A DNA stretch of 18,909 nucleotides from JBCCFX01 sp039029515 (GTDB lineage Bacteria > Planctomycetota > Phycisphaerae > Phycisphaerales > SM1A02), in contig JBCCFX010000060.1 in assembly GCA_039029515.1 (NCBI GenBank), positions 1-18,909 of the forward strand, written 5' to 3'. The notes under the pieces were generated by a model, which saw only the letters and a list, made by a program, of their open reading frames with translations, was not told the DNA's origin and ran no database searches. The position numbers and the translations under genes were made by a program. Position 1 is the first letter of the stretch, and each line of letters opens with the position of its first letter. Below are positions 5,887 through 13,305 of this stretch, in pieces.

Positions 5887-7280
5887 TACGGGCAATCGCC
5901 GAAGTTGTTGATCACCGCGAGCAGGTCATCGATGTTGATCATGCCATTGCCGAATGTGCCATCACCGTTGTCCGGCGCGCTGTCGCACGGTCCGCCGGGA
6001 TCGCCGAAGCTGTTAATCACTGCGAGCAGATCATCGATGTTCACCACGCCGTTCCCCGCATTCGGTGCGCAATCCCACGGACACGGTATTGCAGTCACGG
6101 CCTGCGCGACATAGATCCCGCTGCCCCATTCGATCTGATCGTTGTTCTCCGGCGTCAGTGCACAATTGAACGCGATGTCACCCGATTCATTGATGCGAAT
6201 CGAACCGCCGAACACCGGCGAGTTGTCATTCTGATCGATTCGGCCGGTGCCAAGATCGGTGGGGATGAGATCATGTTCGCCAATCACGCGCGTCAGGGTG
6301 GTGCCATCGCCAACGAAGATCGCCTGCAGACCGTTGCCATCGACGCCGCGAAACGCGACGAGACCATTGTCGTTCGCGGTGGGGGAGAAGAATTCGATCT
6401 CGTTCAGGTCCGGGCTTGCCGTACTGGCGATCAACGTGCGGGTCGTGCCGTCAGACAGATACACCGCGCGGCGGTTACCGGGCAGGTTCGCCACGAATGC
6501 AACGCGACCATCGGTGGTCGCTGCAACTGAATTGTCAAAGCTGTCGAACGGCGACATGGCATCACCGTCAATGTCGGTCTCGATCAATGTGGATGTGCCA
6601 TCGATGTTGAACAGACGAATTTCATCCGGTTGTGATTCGCCGAACTGACCGGAGTTTCCGAGACGAACCTTGGCGGCAATCTGGTCTGCGTCGTTGAAAG
6701 TCGGCGTGAAGATGAATGAGTATGGACTGCTTGCGACAAGGTCGACTTCAGCGGCAACGAGCACCGCGCTCAGGCCGGTCCAGATGTAGTACGCGTTGTC
6801 GCCGAAGAATCCTGCACGGTAGCCGATGAAACCGTTGTTGTTCACCGTTGGGCTCGACCAGGATGAAGCGCCGATCGGCTGGTCGGTGATGAAGCCGGTC
6901 GTATGTACGTTGAAGTTGTAGAAGAACAGGCCGTCGGTCGCCGTAAAGAACTGTTCGAAGACGGTGTAGCCGCCGTTGGACATCGTTGGATTCGAGACCG
7001 CCGCACCGACGGGCGAAGTGTAGACGATGGATCCTGCGCCATTCTGGCCGAACCACACGCCGCTGACGTCAGAGGCATCAACGACGGAGAGTTGCACCGC
7101 GACCTGTCGGCTGTCATTGATGGCCGGCGTTGCGTTTGTGAAGAACGTACTGGGCGGCAGGTTGAACGTGCTGCCGAAGTTGGATCGACACTGCAGTTCA
7201 AATGTGCTGTACGTCGGGACACCGGCGTGGGTGATCGCGGTGATGCCGGCAACGCAGGATGACAGAAGAATGGTTCGCAT
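5886..7280 (-). CDS. Exported NxxGxxAF tandem repeat protein with dockerin-like tail
   Basis: The protein has 464 residues. The start at 7280 is preceded by a very strong GGAGGAGG. Residues 1-19 are a signal peptide (MRTILLSSCVAGITAITHA). Repeats of the NxxGxxAF type occur near residues 55 (NDSRQVAV), 147 (NNNGFIGY), 196 (NDADQIAA), 256 (TDGRVAF), 303 (NDNGLVAF) and 364 (NESGDIAF), about 50-60 residues apart. This matches the 'choice-of-anchor tandem repeat NxxGxxAF-containing' family, inferred to be a beta-propeller-like extracellular protein of unknown function. Residues 399-464 are the same double dockerin-like module as in the flanking genes, so the choice of anchor here is that tail. It has no obvious terminator of its own; the REP hairpin at 5818-5843 could serve. 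Confidence 0.9.
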   Translation of the reverse strand: MRTILLSSCVAGITAITHAGVPTYSTFELQCRSNFGSTFNLPPSTFFTNATPAINDSRQVAVQLSVVDASDVSGVWFGQNGAGSIVYTSPVGAAVSNPTMSNGGYTVFEQFFTATDGLFFYNFNVHTTGFITDQPIGASSWSSPTVNNNGFIGYRAGFFGDNAYYIWTGLSAVLVAAEVDLVASSPYSFIFTPTFNDADQIAAKVRLGNSGQFGESQPDEIRLFNIDGTSTLIETDIDGDAMSPFDSFDNSVAATTDGRVAFVANLPGNRRAVYLSDGTTRTLIASTASPDLNEIEFFSPTANDNGLVAFRGVDGNGLQAIFVGDGTTLTRVIGEHDLIPTDLGTGRIDQNDNSPVFGGSIRINESGDIAFNCALTPENNDQIEWGSGIYVAQAVTAIPCPWDCAPNAGNGVVNIDDLLAVINSFGDPGGPCDSAPDNGDGTFGNGMINIDDLLAVINNFGDCP

Positions 7281-7337
7281 GGCAGCCTCCTCCGGCAGTC
7301 CATGCTACTGAGGTGGTGGGGAGAGGGGAATGGAAAG

Positions 7338-7386
7338 TAGGGAGAAGGGATGTGTCATGAGCCATGAGCGATGAGGAATGAGACTT
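7338..7386 (+). repeat. 7-bp period array ending at REP
   Basis: Seven units in register: TAGGGAG and AAGGGAT, then GTGTCAT, GAGCCAT, GAGCGAT, GAGGAAT and GAGACTT, the last one abutting the GTAG at 7387. Confidence 0.8.
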
Positions 7387-7460
7387 GTAGGGCGGGGGCT
7401 GTGCCGCCGCCAATGAACGTTGCTCTGTCATCGTGCCGGGTTCAACAGAATCCGGCCTAC
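7387..7460. repeat. REP doublet (type A, linker, inverted type B)
   Basis: A type A hairpin (7387-7411, one mismatch in the second arm) and a linker (7412-7434) lead to an inverted type B hairpin (7435-7460, one mismatch) closing in CTAC. It is the mirror arrangement of 3486-3560. It lies only 18 bases after the stop codon of the beta-helix gene. Confidence 0.8.
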
Positions 7461-7477
7461 ACAAACCCGAAGCCAAC

Positions 7478-10400
7478 TCACGGACACGGTCCGAAGTTGT
7501 TGACCACGGCGATCACATCATCAATGATGATCACGCCGTCGCCGATCGTTCCATCTGGGGTCAGTGGCACGATGTCGCACGGACCGGATGTACCGAAGCC
7601 GAGCAGGACGGCCACAAGGTCGTCGACATTCACCTGGCCATTACCGCCAAGCGGCGCGCAGTCGGCCGGGCAGTCAGCAGGGTTCCCCTGGAACTCTGCC
7701 GCGCCGATATCAAAGTTCATTCCGGCAAACCGAGGATCGCGGTTGATATCGAACGGCCAGAGATCATTGGTCGATCCACTCTGATTCAGGTCGAGTACAT
7801 CGTTGGGAAAACCGACAGCGTTCCCCGCATCGATGACGGGCGAGCCGGACATCACGCGGTATAGATCGTCGAGTGTGCCCACGATGCCGTCATCGCCGGC
7901 AAGGTGGATGAACAACGGATCGCCATCAATGTTGCCGACGCCACCGAGATCGCCGGTGAGTCCTTGCACCAGCGAGAATGACACACTCGGATCATCGGCA
8001 AACGAGGAGGTTTGAATCTGATCGGACTCCGTCTCGTCGCCGTTCAGCCAGACGATGCAGTTGAAAATGTCGATCGGCCCACCAAAGACAATCCGAATGC
8101 CGATGGAGTTTCCGACAATGGTGCAGTTTCGCGTCGTGAGATTCCCGGATGAGTGATCCAACCCGGCGAACTGGCCGTCGGTGATAACACAGTTCACAAG
8201 CTCTACGTGGTCGTTGAACGTGGAATTCACCACACGCGAGCCACCGCTGAAGATGCTGTTCGCGATCAATCCCGATTCGATGCCAGTGATGGACAGGCTT
8301 GAGGCCGATGCCGTCGCTCGGACAAGGGCCATTTCGAGCCGCTCCGAGGAATTGCACGCGATGCCCGTCTGTGTACTCCCAAGTGCATCAACGCGTTCGA
8401 TTCGGATCAGGCTATCGGTGCCGGTGCCAGTCAGGCTGAGCGCCGTTCGGCATTCGTCGAAGATGCAGTCGCGGATGATGACCGTGTCCGATTGTGATTC
8501 GACCGCAACGCTGTCTGGGGAATTCTGTGCCGTGCAATCGTCCATTGAGAATGCAATGCACGACGTATTGACCATGGGTGACGAATTGCCTTCGAGGACT
8601 ACGTTCGCGAGCGTCATTGTGTCGCCATCAAACATCAAGCCGCCAGACGTTGTTGCTGTGTTGCCGGTCAACTCGGCAAAATCCATGACGATCGAACCGC
8701 CTGACTGTGCCCATCCGCCGCCTGAGGCGAGAAGTGACTCGTTGTCAACGAGCGTCATGTCAAAAGCGGTCATGTCCGAACCGATGATTGCAGCGCCGCC
8801 GCCGTCAAATGTGGCGGCGTTGTTCAGGATGTCGCAGGTTGCGAGCGTCACTGTCGACGATGTGGCAAACATCGCGCCGCCCTGGTTGATGGCATCATTC
8901 ATCTCAAAGCTCGCGTCACGAACGATTGCGTTGACGGTATCCAGTGCGATGGCGCCACCGTCGCGACCCGTATTCCTCTCGAAGCGAGCATTGTCCACGA
9001 CTAGCGTTCCGCGGAGGGCATCAATACCACCGCCGCCAAATGTCGCCACGTTGTCGATGACGTCGATGTGATCGAAGGCAGCGGTCGTATCGACGATCGC
9101 TATCGCACCACCGGCAATGGCGGTGTTGCCACCGAACAGCGCGCCGTCCGCGGTCAGTGTGCCATCGTTCATCCAGACGGCTCCGGCGAATCCACTTGAG
9201 GCATTGGCTTCGAACGAAGTGGACGTCATGGCGACTTCGGACTGCTCTTCGATTCCATCGACGAACAGTGCACCGCCATCGACAGTCGCAGCGTTCTCCG
9301 TGAATTGTGTCTCGTGAACCTCGAGCATCTCGCCTTGCATGAAGACGGCACCGCCGCGCGGCGCCGTATTCTGATCAAACATGCAGTCTTCGATCCGGCA
9401 GAACTCCACGCGTGATCCAAGCGTCAGTGCGCCACCATGCACCATGGATGCATTGTCAATGAAGACTGAGCCAACGATCGTCAGGTCGTCACTGCGGCCC
9501 CAGAGCACAGCGCCATGCGTCCCTCCCGCATTGGACACAAAGAGTGAGTCGACAATCGTTGATGTGTCGTTGATGCCAAACCGATTGCCCTCGATCGTGC
9601 CGACGTTACCGATCCACTGACATCGAGTCATTGTGAATTCATCAGCGTCAAGGCGTGCGACGGTGCGTTGATCGAGCCGCTCGTCGGTCGCGGTATTGAA
9701 TTGCACGATGCAATCTCGGAGATCGATGACCATGGCATCGAGCTCAAGGGCCGCATCGATTGACGCCGAGTTTCCTTCAAACGTGCAGTCATCGATCACA
9801 AGGGGATCAGTCACGATGCCATTCATGCGGATGCTCACGGCTCCGCCTCGAATCCCGGACGCGTTGCCGTCGAACGTACATTGGCGCGCAGCGAATTGCA
9901 GCAGCCCATCACCATAGATCGCACCGCCATTAAAGATGGCCTGATTGTCATGAAAGGAGCAGTGCTCGAAGGTCACCGAACTGGCTTCAAGGTTTGCCGC
10001 ACCACCATCGATCTGCCGGACACCATTCACGTTGATGAAATGGCATCGCGACACGTCAAGCGTGCAGTTTTCGGCGCGCAGAGCGCCAGCGGAATCAAAG
10101 CCGGTCGGGCCGGGCGAACTGATATTGAAGGTGAAGCCGTCGATCTGAATGAGATCGTTGGCATTCTCGATCAGCATGATGGTGGAGGCGTTGTCGGCGA
10201 ATGTCTGCGGGTCGTCGGGAATGTCATCGCCAAATCGGTCGCTGGTGAGCACCGTGAGATTGGATGCGGGATCAGATGATTCGTCCTCGTCGATACCGGC
10301 AAAGCCTCCCAGAACAGTGACGCCGTTTGGTATCGCGAATGACGATCCAGTCGGTGCATAGGTTCCTGTCGCAACGCGGATCTCGTCGCCCGTCGAGGCG

Positions 10401-10564
10401 AGCGCCAGCGCGTTGTCCAGTGCGTTGAGGGCTGTAGACCACGTGCTTCCGTCGCCGGGCACGGCAACATCATCGTTGACGAAGATCACGTCCGCAGGCG
10501 ACGTATCGATGAATCCAAGAAGTGTGATGAGACTGACCGCGCTAAGCGAAAGTCGTGAACGCAT
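7478..10564 (-). CDS. Large exported parallel beta-helix protein with dockerin-like tail
   Basis: The protein has 1028 residues from ATG 10564, which has AGGGGG five bases upstream and gives a signal peptide (MRSRLSLSAVSLITLLGF...). The upstream ATG at 10618 would add a charged, unlikely N-terminus. After DEIRVATGTYAPTG (typical opening of secreted beta-helix proteins) come many imperfect 20-30 residue repeats with GGA[ILV] and FxxNxA motifs, as in polymorphic membrane (Pmp)-like right-handed beta-helices. Residues about 900-955 (VIDAGN...INRDPRF...DIGAAEF) match the 'choice-of-anchor Q' end motif. The last 64 residues are the dockerin-like double module (CPADCAP...VNVDDLVAVL...VNNFGPCP), the most diverged of the three. 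It is probably a surface or secreted structural or polysaccharide-interacting protein. No catalytic residues are recognised. Confidence 0.9.
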   Translation of the reverse strand: MRSRLSLSAVSLITLLGFIDTSPADVIFVNDDVAVPGDGSTWSTALNALDNALALASTGDEIRVATGTYAPTGSSFAIPNGVTVLGGFAGIDEDESSDPASNLTVLTSDRFGDDIPDDPQTFADNASTIMLIENANDLIQIDGFTFNISSPGPTGFDSAGALRAENCTLDVSRCHFINVNGVRQIDGGAANLEASSVTFEHCSFHDNQAIFNGGAIYGDGLLQFAARQCTFDGNASGIRGGAVSIRMNGIVTDPLVIDDCTFEGNSASIDAALELDAMVIDLRDCIVQFNTATDERLDQRTVARLDADEFTMTRCQWIGNVGTIEGNRFGINDTSTIVDSLFVSNAGGTHGAVLWGRSDDLTIVGSVFIDNASMVHGGALTLGSRVEFCRIEDCMFDQNTAPRGGAVFMQGEMLEVHETQFTENAATVDGGALFVDGIEEQSEVAMTSTSFEANASSGFAGAVWMNDGTLTADGALFGGNTAIAGGAIAIVDTTAAFDHIDVIDNVATFGGGGIDALRGTLVVDNARFERNTGRDGGAIALDTVNAIVRDASFEMNDAINQGGAMFATSSTVTLATCDILNNAATFDGGGAAIIGSDMTAFDMTLVDNESLLASGGGWAQSGGSIVMDFAELTGNTATTSGGLMFDGDTMTLANVVLEGNSSPMVNTSCIAFSMDDCTAQNSPDSVAVESQSDTVIIRDCIFDECRTALSLTGTGTDSLIRIERVDALGSTQTGIACNSSERLEMALVRATASASSLSITGIESGLIANSIFSGGSRVVNSTFNDHVELVNCVITDGQFAGLDHSSGNLTTRNCTIVGNSIGIRIVFGGPIDIFNCIVWLNGDETESDQIQTSSFADDPSVSFSLVQGLTGDLGGVGNIDGDPLFIHLAGDDGIVGTLDDLYRVMSGSPVIDAGNAVGFPNDVLDLNQSGSTNDLWPFDINRDPRFAGMNFDIGAAEFQGNPADCPADCAPLGGNGQVNVDDLVAVLLGFGTSGPCDIVPLTPDGTIGDGVIIIDDVIAVVNNFGPCP

Positions 10565-10595
10565 GGCAACCCCCTGAGGTGGTCTTTGTGGTGAG

Positions 10596-10612
10596 TTCTG
10601 CATGACGCAGAA
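10596..10612 (-). promoter_or_regulatory. Leader hairpin of the beta-helix gene
   Basis: TTCTGC and GCAGAA arms around a 5-base loop lie about 32 bases upstream of the ATG at 10564. It would form in the 5' UTR. Function is unknown. Confidence 0.3.
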
Positions 10613-10901
10613 GGGCATTCATGACACTTGATGATGTTCGGTACGAGACACTTCGCAAAGTGACAGGAATTTGTTGAGTTGCCCGAATTCGGTGTTCACT
10701 TCACATACGTCACACACGCGGACATGCTGCGCGTTGGCGTTTGAACGGTGTTTGTGTTGGGCGTTTATGCCTGCCCGCCACGTGCACCACGCCGCACCCG
10801 AGTCCGCGAAGGTGCGGATCGAATCCACACGCCCATCCGACACGTCGACGAAGACGCCTCAGTGTCGGCGTCGACCGTAGGGTGGGTCGCCGCAGCGATC
10901 G

Positions 10902-10913
10902 GCACGATCGTGC
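10902..10913. repeat. Perfect 12-base palindrome GCACGATCGTGC
   Basis: A gapless self-complementary 12-mer lies in intergenic DNA between the beta-helix gene and the REP cluster. It may be a binding site or chance; no neighbouring start supports either. Confidence 0.3.
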
Positions 10914-10923
10914 AATACCGTTA

Positions 10924-10954
10924 GGCAGGCAGGCAGGCAGTTCCTGTAGTTCCT
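10924..10954 (+). repeat. Tetranucleotide tract and 9-bp duplication before REP
   Basis: Four GGCA units are followed by TTCCTGTAG and the start of a second copy, whose GTAG is the foot of the REP at 10955. Unlike the other REPs, the 5' flank here is not 7-periodic. Confidence 0.6.
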
Positions 10955-11028
10955 GTAGGGCGGGGGCTGTGCCCCCGCCGTTGATGACACAAGAACGCGC
11001 AATGGCGGGGGTACAGCACCCGCCCTAC
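10955..11028. repeat. REP doublet (type A, linker, inverted type A)
   Basis: Two type A hairpins in inverted orientation (10955-10979 and 11004-11028) are separated by a 24-base linker and bounded by GTAG and CTAC. With both halves of the same type, this is the closest match to a REPIN in the window. Confidence 0.85.
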
Positions 11029-11041
11029 AAGCTCCATGAGT

Positions 11042-11065
11042 GGCGGGCAGGAATGCCCGCCCCAC
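11042..11065 (-). repeat. REP-like hairpin, type C
   Basis: On the minus strand GTGG is followed by arms GGCGGGCA and TGCCCGCC around a 4-base loop. Its foot is GTGG rather than GTAG. The stem resembles that at 14904-14928. Confidence 0.65.
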
Positions 11066-11071
11066 GATTTC

Positions 11072-11106
11072 CAACAGCCAACAGCCAACAGCCAACAGCC
11101 AACAAC
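11072..11106 (-). repeat. 7-bp tandem array (CAACAGC)
   Basis: Four perfect CAACAGC units and a decayed fifth lie between the rpsA terminator and the type C REP hairpin. The unit is identical to that of 3570-3646. Confidence 0.85.
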
Positions 11107-11119
11107 CCACGCTTCAACG

Positions 11120-11149
11120 AAAAACGCTCCCGGCCGAAGTCGGGAGCGT
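11120..11149 (-). terminator. Intrinsic terminator of rpsA
   Basis: On the minus strand a 9-bp stem (ACGCTCCCG / CGGGAGCGT) with an 8-base loop is followed by TTTTCG within a run of five T. It lies 30 bases after the rpsA stop codon. Confidence 0.9.
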
Positions 11150-11178
11150 GAAGTGAGTCATGGGTTGGCAACGAGTGA

Positions 11179-12978
11179 TCAGCTGTCGTCGCCGTCCGCA
11201 CCGGGGAGGATGATCTTGTCGGTACCGAGTGCACCGTGATCGTCCATACCGCCACGCTTCGGCTCGAGGCCCGGGATGCCGCCGCCACCTGACGCAGCCA
11301 TGTTGCCATCGTCGTCGGTCGGTGCCGCATCGCCCCACTGGGCGCGCTTGAGCGACAGGCCGATCTTGCGTTCCTTCGTATCGACGCGAAGGATCTTGAC
11401 GTCGACCTGATCGTTCGCCTTGACGACGTCCTGCGGGTTCTCGACCTTCTCGTCTGAGAGTTCCGAGATGTGCAGGAGTCCTTCGAGGCCGTCTTCCAGT
11501 TCCACGAACACACCGAAGTTGGTGATCTTCGTGACCTGGCCGTGAACGACCATGCCCGGACGGTACGCATCGGGGATCGCGCTGATCCACGGATCCTCGG
11601 TCAGCTGCTTCACGCCGAGACCGACGCGCTGCTTGTCGAGGTCGATGTCGAGGACAACGCAACGAACGTCGTCGCCCTTCTTGTACTTCTCGTTCGGGTG
11701 CGAGATCTTCTCGGTCCACGACATGTCCGAGACATGCAGCAGGCCGTCGATGCCCGGCTCGATTTCCACGAACGCGCCGTAGTTGGCGAGGTTGCGGACC
11801 TTGCCGGAGATGATCGTGCCCACGGGGTACTTCTCGGCGACGAGCTCCCACGGGTTGACCTCGGTCTGCTTCATGCCGAGCGAGATCTCCTGCTTGTCAG
11901 GATTGATGTCGAGAACCACGACATCGACGTCGTCGCCGACGTTGACCATTTCGCTCGGGTGGTTGACGCGCTTCGTCCAGGACATCTCGGAGATGTGGAC
12001 GAGGCCTTCGATGCCTTCTTCCAGCTGGACGAACGCACCGTAGGACACGAGGTTGACGACCTTGCCCTGCACGCGGCTGTTGATCGGGAACTTCTCGCCG
12101 ATCTTCTCCCACGGCGAAGCTTCCTTCTGCTTCAGGCCGAGGGCGATCTTTTCCTTCTCGTGATCGATCTTGAGGATCATCACTTCGAGTTCCTGACCGA
12201 TGCGGACCATCTCGCTTGGATGGTTGATGCGGCCCCAACTCATGTCGGTGATGTGCAGCAGGCCGTCGAGACCGCCGAGATCCACGAACGCGCCGAAGTC
12301 GGCAATGTTCGTGACCGTGCCCTTGACGAGCTGCTGCTCGCCGAGCGTCGACAGGAGCTGACGCTTCGCGGACTCGCGCTCATGTTCAATGAGCTTGCGG
12401 CGGGAGATGACGATGTTCTTGCGCTGCTCGTCGATCTTGAGGATTTCAGCACGGATCGTCTTGCCGATGAACTCGCCGATGTCGCTGGGACGACGGATGT
12501 CGACCTGCGATGCGGGCAGGAAGACCGGCACGCCGATGTCGACGAGCAGACCGCCTTTGATCTTCCGCATGCCGCGACCTTCGACGATGTCGCCTTCCTT
12601 TTTGCTGTCGAGGATGCGCTCCCAACCGCGGATGCGGTCGGCGCGTCGCTTCGACAACTTGATGATGCCCGATTCGTCTTCGAGATCTTCAAGGAGGACT
12701 TCGATCACGTCGCCGGCTTCGATGTCTTCGAAGTTCTCGAACTCCGACTTGTTGACGAGGCCTTCAGACTTGAGACCGACTTCCACGACGACGTCGTCGC
12801 CGGCTTTGCCGACAACTTTGCCCTTCAGGATCTTGCCGACCTGAAGCTGTTCCATGTCGTCGCGAAGGAGACCGTCCATGTCACCTTCAGCGACCTTGTC
12901 GCCGAATGCGTCACGGATGAGTGCGTCGGCATCGATGTCATCGAGACCGATCTGTGCAATGAGATTGTGATTGACCAT
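11179..12978 (-). CDS. rpsA: 30S ribosomal protein S1
   Basis: The protein has 599 residues. It contains six S1 RNA-binding domains at about residues 46-112, 128-196, 215-285, 300-371, 387-458 and 473-545. Domains 3-6 carry the familiar G.FV.[LI]..G..GLLHIS.[LM]SW pattern, and linkers end in PWE. Six domains and this length match the full-size bacterial S1, which helps unwind and load mRNAs with weak Shine-Dalgarno sites onto the 30S subunit. The C-terminal ~45 residues (glycine- and aspartate-rich) are lineage-specific. The ATG at 12978 has no GGAGG-like site within 26 bases (the leader ends TAACGAAATAC). This fits the known E. coli situation in which rpsA lacks a canonical SD and is autoregulated by S1. 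A -10-like TACAAT lies about 130 bases upstream, and a strong terminator follows. Confidence 0.97.
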   Translation of the reverse strand: MVNHNLIAQIGLDDIDADALIRDAFGDKVAEGDMDGLLRDDMEQLQVGKILKGKVVGKAGDDVVVEVGLKSEGLVNKSEFENFEDIEAGDVIEVLLEDLEDESGIIKLSKRRADRIRGWERILDSKKEGDIVEGRGMRKIKGGLLVDIGVPVFLPASQVDIRRPSDIGEFIGKTIRAEILKIDEQRKNIVISRRKLIEHERESAKRQLLSTLGEQQLVKGTVTNIADFGAFVDLGGLDGLLHITDMSWGRINHPSEMVRIGQELEVMILKIDHEKEKIALGLKQKEASPWEKIGEKFPINSRVQGKVVNLVSYGAFVQLEEGIEGLVHISEMSWTKRVNHPSEMVNVGDDVDVVVLDINPDKQEISLGMKQTEVNPWELVAEKYPVGTIISGKVRNLANYGAFVEIEPGIDGLLHVSDMSWTEKISHPNEKYKKGDDVRCVVLDIDLDKQRVGLGVKQLTEDPWISAIPDAYRPGMVVHGQVTKITNFGVFVELEDGLEGLLHISELSDEKVENPQDVVKANDQVDVKILRVDTKERKIGLSLKRAQWGDAAPTDDDGNMAASGGGGIPGLEPKRGGMDDHGALGTDKIILPGADGDDS

Positions 12979-13107
12979 GTATTTCGTTACTCAGAGTGAT
13001 TGCCGCTCGCCGAGACCGTCCCGGCTGCGTACGGGGGAATGAGGTTGGATCGTGCCCGCGTCCACGCGCGGAATCATCACGGTCGCCCCTCAGAAAGTGA
13101 ATCGCGG

Positions 13108-13113
13108 ATTGTA
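13108..13113 (-). promoter_or_regulatory. -10-like box for rpsA
   Basis: On the minus strand TACAAT (five of six to TATAAT) is followed by a roughly 125-base leader to the rpsA ATG, including a CCGCG/CGCGG hairpin. The matching -35 position (TTCCCT, 13131-13136) falls inside the heptad array that begins at 13115, and its match to TTGACA is poor. Confidence 0.35.
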
Positions 13114-13114
13114 C

Positions 13115-13212
13115 GGGAGGGGGGGGAAGGAGGGAAGGGGGAAGCCATGAGCCATGAGGGATGAGGGAAATGCGAAACGGGAAAGGGGATTGGGGAGAGT
13201 CAGGAGCGAGGG
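13115..13212 (+). repeat. 7-bp period array (left arm of an inverted pair)
   Basis: Fourteen units in one register, from GGGAGGG through two AGCCATG units to AGGGATG, CGGGAAA and decayed purine-rich units. No REP follows; instead an inverted array begins at 13250. Confidence 0.8.
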
Positions 13213-13249
13213 AAAATGTTGGGGGGATCACCGCCCCGCAAACCCTGAT

Positions 13250-13305
13250 CCCTTATGGCTCACGGCTCATGGCTTCGCCCTTTTCCCTCTTCGCTCTTCC
13301 CTATT
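13250..13305 (-). repeat. 7-bp period array (right arm), overlapping a stop codon
   Basis: Eight units (such as GGCTCAC, GGCTCAT, CCCTTTT and CCCTCTT) are the inverse of the 13115 array. The unit CCCTATT contains the CTA that is the stop codon (13301-13303) of the MFS gene. The facing GCCATGA/TCATGGC stretches could pair as a long stem of about 30 bases. Confidence 0.75.

Larger units (their letters stand above)
10565..11178. other. Intergenic region: leader, hairpins and REP cluster
   Basis: 10565-10950 has no convincing gene. It shows several inverted repeats: TTCTGC/GCAGAA (10596-10612), CACTT/AAGTG (10649-10662), GACGCC/GGCGTC (10853-10872) and a 12-base palindrome (10902-10913). A GTAG-led, poorly paired REP-like element may lie at 10877-10905. 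A (GGCA)n tract and a doubled TTCCTGTAG lead into the REP cluster, followed by the rpsA terminator. Confidence 0.6.

Noticed and set aside
8181..9071. A 296-residue plus-strand ORF
   Set aside because: Antisense to the beta-helix gene; Ser/Pro/Val-rich shadow with no motif.
10619..10843. A 74-residue minus-strand ORF upstream of the beta-helix gene
   Set aside because: No signal peptide, no ribosome site and no recognisable sequence. It overlaps the inverted repeats of the leader region.
10859..11110. ORFs across the REP clusters giving peptides like CRAGAVPPPL and GCWLLAVGCWLL
   Set aside because: These are translations of REP hairpins and heptad arrays and recur wherever the repeats occur.
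11470..12999. A 509-residue plus-strand ORF opposite rpsA
   Set aside because: It is fully antisense to a certain ribosomal gene. Its composition (runs of D, H, E, V, L) is what the complement of GC-biased S1 codons gives, and it has no recognisable domain or ribosome site.
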